In this document: positions 7,703 to 10,055 of the stretch, in pieces
Numbering within the stretch: the first letter of the stretch is position 1
Layout of the letters: every line of letters begins with the position of its first letter
The notes under the pieces: model-generated
Seen by the model: the letters and a program-made list of their open reading frames with translations, nothing else
Databases searched by the model: none
Told to the model about the DNA's origin: nothing
NCBI GenBank assembly: GCA_005893185.1
Contig: VBOS01000044.1
Location: 545-10,599 of the forward strand
Origin: Candidatus Eiseniibacteriota bacterium
GTDB lineage: Bacteria > Eisenbacteria > RBG-16-71-46
Direction of reading: 5' to 3'
Length of the DNA stretch: 10,055 nt
Made by a program: the position numbers and the translations under genes

Positions 7703-9151
7703 TCAGCGCGTCCGCCCCGGCTCCACGAACTTCAGCAGCTCGCCCGCGCGCACTTCGTCGCCGGGTTCCACGTTGTTGAGGATCGAAGACCCGAGCGAAT
7801 CCACCGCCTGACGCCCGAAGCCTGCGATCACGGTCTCGAAGCTGCCCGACGTGCCCACCCGCACGACGCGCACGCGATCGGGGGTGGCCGCGAGCCGCGC
7901 GTGATCGGTCAGCGCGCGGAACGAACGCATGCTGGACACGATCCTCGCTTCATCCGCTTCGCCCGGGGCGGCGCTGCGCCCGACGATCTGCATCATCCGG
8001 TCGGGCGCGCTGCGAACGAAGGCCGCGACGAACGTCATCAGCTCGCCGCTTTCGCCTTTCGCCTCCAGCCTGCCGACCCAGGCCTCGAGCCCCCCGAACG
8101 ACTCGCCTGCGCCGTTCGCGTCCAGCACGCGCCCGCGGCGCACGAGGTCGCGCGCGTAGCCCGCAGGCGATTGCGTGCCCGCTTCCACGAGGCTCAGGTC
8201 CATCACCGCCCCCTGGTCGGGCGACCCGGCCGTGACGCGGGTGCGGGCATCCTGGTGTTGCCAGCCTGCGGGAAAAGTCATCGTGAACGGCATCTGCGGA
8301 TGGAAGTAGCGATCGCCCTCGAAGTAGCCCTGCCGCGGATCGTGCCCGAAGACCAGCCGGTCGAGGCGCTGGACGTAGCCGCGGCTCGCGACCACGAGCG
8401 CGGGCTTGCCCCCCGCCGCCGCCGCCGCGAGCCGTCGCGTGCGCTCCTCGCGATCGCCCGGATCCGGATGGGTCGAGAGGAAAGCCGGCAGCCCCTGGCC
8501 GGCGCGCTCGCCGACGCGCTTGAGCATCCGATAGGTGGCGGGCATCTCGCGCGGGTCGTAGCCGGCCTTCGCGCTGTACTCCACGCCCAGCTCGTCGGCC
8601 TGGGTCTCGTCGTCGCGGCTGTACTTGAGCATCAGCAGTCCGAGCGCGCTCTGCGCCTCCTTGCTGTAGCGCCGGAAATCCTCGGACAGGGCCGACGCCA
8701 GCGCGAGCCCGACCCCTGCGATCTCCTGCTTCGTGAGCTGCTGCGCCGTATGACGAGCTGTGACGTGACCGATCTCGTGCCCCAGCACGCCCGCCAGCTG
8801 GGCTTCCGAGTTGAGGTGCGCGAGGAGGCCGCGCGTGATGTAGACGTAGCCGCCGGGCGTTGCGAATGCGTTCACGACCGGGTCGTCCAGAACGGTGAAG
8901 GTCCAGCCGAGGCTGGGCAGGTGGGAGACGCGGGCGAGTGACTGCCCGATCGTGTCCACGTAGGCGGCGAGCTTCGGATCATCGTAGACCCCGTACTCGG
9001 CGACGATCGCCTGGTGGCCCTCGCGCCCGATCTGCAGCTCGCGGTCGAAGCTGACCAGCGAGAGCTCGTGCTTTCCGGTGACGGGATTGGTGGCGCACGA
9101 CGCCAGCGCGAGCGCGAGCGACAGCAAGAGGAGGATGCGGGGGCGGATCAC
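7703..9151 (-). CDS. M48-family zinc metallopeptidase, lipoprotein
   Basis: This 482-residue protein starts at GTG 9151; no in-frame alternative lies just upstream. A signal peptide ends in the lipobox LASC with Cys19 as the lipid site, so it is probably an outer-membrane-anchored periplasmic protein. The catalytic motif HEIGH is at residues 125-129 (two zinc His plus catalytic Glu). The third zinc ligand is Glu182 in DETQADELGVEY, and AGYDP follows at 196-200. NAFATPGGYVYITRGLL (94-110) is the usual M48 substrate-cleft stretch. THPDPGDREERTRRL marks the end of the peptidase domain. The C-terminal half has a PFTMTFPAGW region and ends in PGDEVRAGELLKFVEPG, seen in long M48 lipoproteins. Relatives such as BepA and LoiP degrade or help fold outer-membrane proteins; the exact substrate here is unknown. 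It has its own promoter and probably no functional link to act. Confidence 0.93.
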   Translation of the reverse strand: MIRPRILLLLSLALALASCATNPVTGKHELSLVSFDRELQIGREGHQAIVAEYGVYDDPKLAAYVDTIGQSLARVSHLPSLGWTFTVLDDPVVNAFATPGGYVYITRGLLAHLNSEAQLAGVLGHEIGHVTARHTAQQLTKQEIAGVGLALASALSEDFRRYSKEAQSALGLLMLKYSRDDETQADELGVEYSAKAGYDPREMPATYRMLKRVGERAGQGLPAFLSTHPDPGDREERTRRLAAAAAGGKPALVVASRGYVQRLDRLVFGHDPRQGYFEGDRYFHPQMPFTMTFPAGWQHQDARTRVTAGSPDQGAVMDLSLVEAGTQSPAGYARDLVRRGRVLDANGAGESFGGLEAWVGRLEAKGESGELMTFVAAFVRSAPDRMMQIVGRSAAPGEADEARIVSSMRSFRALTDHARLAATPDRVRVVRVGTSGSFETVIAGFGRQAVDSLGSSILNNVEPGDEVRAGELLKFVEPGRTR

Positions 9152-9186
9152 GCGGGGAGTAAAGCGACGACGACGGCTGCGGTCAA
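9151..9186 (-). promoter_or_regulatory. Probable promoter of the M48 gene, giving a leaderless message
   Basis: On the minus strand TTGACC (9186-9181) and TTTACT (9163-9158) are separated by exactly 17 bp. They match the sigma70 consensus at 5 of 6 and 4 of 6 positions. Only 6 nt separate the -10 box from the GTG start (9151), so transcription is expected to begin at or next to the start codon. There is no room for a ribosome binding site. Confidence 0.5.
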
Positions 9187-9187
9187 C

Positions 9188-9203
9188 CGGCGCGCGCGCG
9201 CCG
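9188..9203. repeat. 16-bp perfect GC palindrome between the DUF4198 and M48 genes
   Basis: CGGCGCGCGCGCGCCG is fully self-complementary. It lies 8 nt past the DUF4198 stop codon and 1 nt upstream of the presumed M48 -35 box. It could be a weak transcription end signal (no T tract follows) or a protein-binding site. Alternating CG runs also arise easily in this base composition. Confidence 0.4.
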
Positions 9204-9211
9204 TACCGGGC

Positions 9212-10055
9212 TCAGCGTGGAGCCGGTGCCCGCGCGAAAGTCAGGGACGCCCATGTGCTCTCCCAGTCGGCGCTCAGACGGTCGCGCGATGGGATCATGT
9301 GGACCGCGCTCAAGAGCCACTCGCCCGGCTCCGCGACCGGCACGCGCACATCGCCTCGCGCGTCGGTCCGCCCGCGAAACACCGCCGCCACCGAGTCCCG
9401 GCGCGCGGGGTCGAGCGGGCGCCCGCCGGAACCCAGCGGCTGGCGCCAGGCGCGCAGCAGCGCGCCCGCGAGCGGCCGGCCCTCGAACAGCACGCGCACG
9501 CGCAGCGTAGCGTCCGCCCCGGGCGATGCGAGCGGAACGATCTCGAGTGGGAGCCCGAACGCCTGCGTGGCGCGGGCGACGACGTCGCCTGCGAGCCAGG
9601 CCTTGGCGCAGCGGCGGTACCGCTCATGGCCCGGCCCGCCGTGGCCCAGCGCCCGGCGGGATGCGAGCGGCCCGTCGAGTCCCGCGTCCTCGAGATAGCG
9701 ATCGAACGTCGATTCGTCGAGCGTGATGGTCGAGAAGTCCGACTCGTACGCTAGCAGCAACCCGCCGGCATCGGCGGCCGCGAACCGTGCCCAGGTCGAG
9801 TCACCCGGGATCGCGACCGGCGTGAGATCCAGCTCGCGCCCCGCGCGCGCGACGAGCCGCACCACACGCTCGGGCGAATAGAGCTTGCGCTCGCCCGCGA
9901 AGCCCACTCCGGCCAGCGCGCCGAACGAAACGGTCTGGCCCGGGTCCACGCGCCACTGGGAGGGCGAGAGCCAGTACTCGTGGGCGCGCGCCGGGCGGAT
10001 GGCGAGGGGGACGAGCAGGAGCATCAGCGCCAGCGCTGTTCGCGAACGGTTCGGC
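9212..10055 (-). CDS. DUF4198-type secreted protein, 5' end probably beyond the window edge
   Basis: The reading frame ends at TGA 9214-9212. An ATG at 10024 would give 270 residues, but the frame stays open to the right edge and encodes PNRSRTALAL ahead of MLLLVPLAIRPARAHEYW. Starting further upstream makes a complete signal peptide (basic head, hydrophobic core, cleavage after ARA). The codon cut by the edge ends in G, as ATG or GTG would. The mature protein opens with HEYWLSPSQWRVDPGQTVSFGALAGVGFAGE, the usual DUF4198 opening, and has LRVRVLFEGRPLAGALLRAW and GDVRVPVAEPGEWLLSAVHM, the beta-sandwich part of the family. ERYRRCAKAWLAGD also fits. DUF4198 proteins are periplasmic, often near metal-uptake genes; no precise function can be given here. 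No link to ACIII is visible. Confidence 0.8.
   Translation of the reverse strand, partial: PNRSRTALALMLLLVPLAIRPARAHEYWLSPSQWRVDPGQTVSFGALAGVGFAGERKLYSPERVVRLVARAGRELDLTPVAIPGDSTWARFAAADAGGLLLAYESDFSTITLDESTFDRYLEDAGLDGPLASRRALGHGGPGHERYRRCAKAWLAGDVVARATQAFGLPLEIVPLASPGADATLRVRVLFEGRPLAGALLRAWRQPLGSGGRPLDPARRDSVAAVFRGRTDARGDVRVPVAEPGEWLLSAVHMIPSRDRLSADWESTWASLTFARAPAPR

Noticed and set aside
6896..8941. Long plus-strand ORF (681 codons) opposite actA and the M48 gene.
   Set aside because: It crosses gene borders and the intergenic promoter, has shadow composition, and lies opposite ActA and M48 whose motifs are unmistakable.

Overview
The window is a GC-rich, tightly packed bacterial segment in which every supported gene lies on the minus strand. 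Read in the direction of transcription (high to low coordinates) it holds: a secreted DUF4198-type protein cut by the right edge (9212-10055); an M48 zinc-metallopeptidase lipoprotein (7703-9151); a six-gene operon for alternative complex III (ACIII), actA-actB-actC-actD-actE-actF (260-7567); a strong intrinsic terminator (189-230); and a tRNA-Leu(UAA) gene (54-140). Long plus-strand ORFs opposite these genes are GC-rich shadows.

ACIII is a membrane quinol:electron-acceptor oxidoreductase that does the job of the bc1 complex in lineages that lack it. All six core subunits are recognisable. ActA is a pentaheme cytochrome c. ActB joins a molybdopterin-oxidoreductase-like domain to a four-cluster ferredoxin domain. 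ActC and ActF are NrfD-type multi-pass membrane proteins, ActD is a DUF3341 membrane protein and ActE is a monoheme cytochrome c. Expected electron path: quinol oxidised at ActC/ActF, through the ActB iron-sulfur clusters, to the ActA and ActE hemes, then to a soluble cytochrome or an oxidase. The genes are translationally chained: actB/actC and actC/actD overlap by GTGA, actD/actE by 8 nt and actE/actF by ATGA. A TTGACA-17 bp-TAGGTT promoter sits just before actA.

The oddest features are two lesions. actB and actF are each split between two frames, and each seems to lack a short internal stretch whose length is 1 modulo 3. For actB the lost stretch covers a normally conserved region of the MopB fold. 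Either the operon is decaying in two places, or, more likely given how intact everything else is, the assembly carries two small local errors. The N-terminal domain of ActB also keeps a complete four-cysteine [4Fe-4S] motif that well-studied ActB proteins are reported to lack.

The organism is a Gram-negative aerobe with high GC, Tat export and c-type cytochrome maturation. ACIII with these features would fit Ca. Eisenbacteria, Gemmatimonadota, Acidobacteriota, Myxococcota or relatives; the sequence alone does not settle which. I see no CRISPR, insertion sequence, prophage or defence gene, and no convincing sign of an undescribed system: the region is a known respiratory complex with unusual details.
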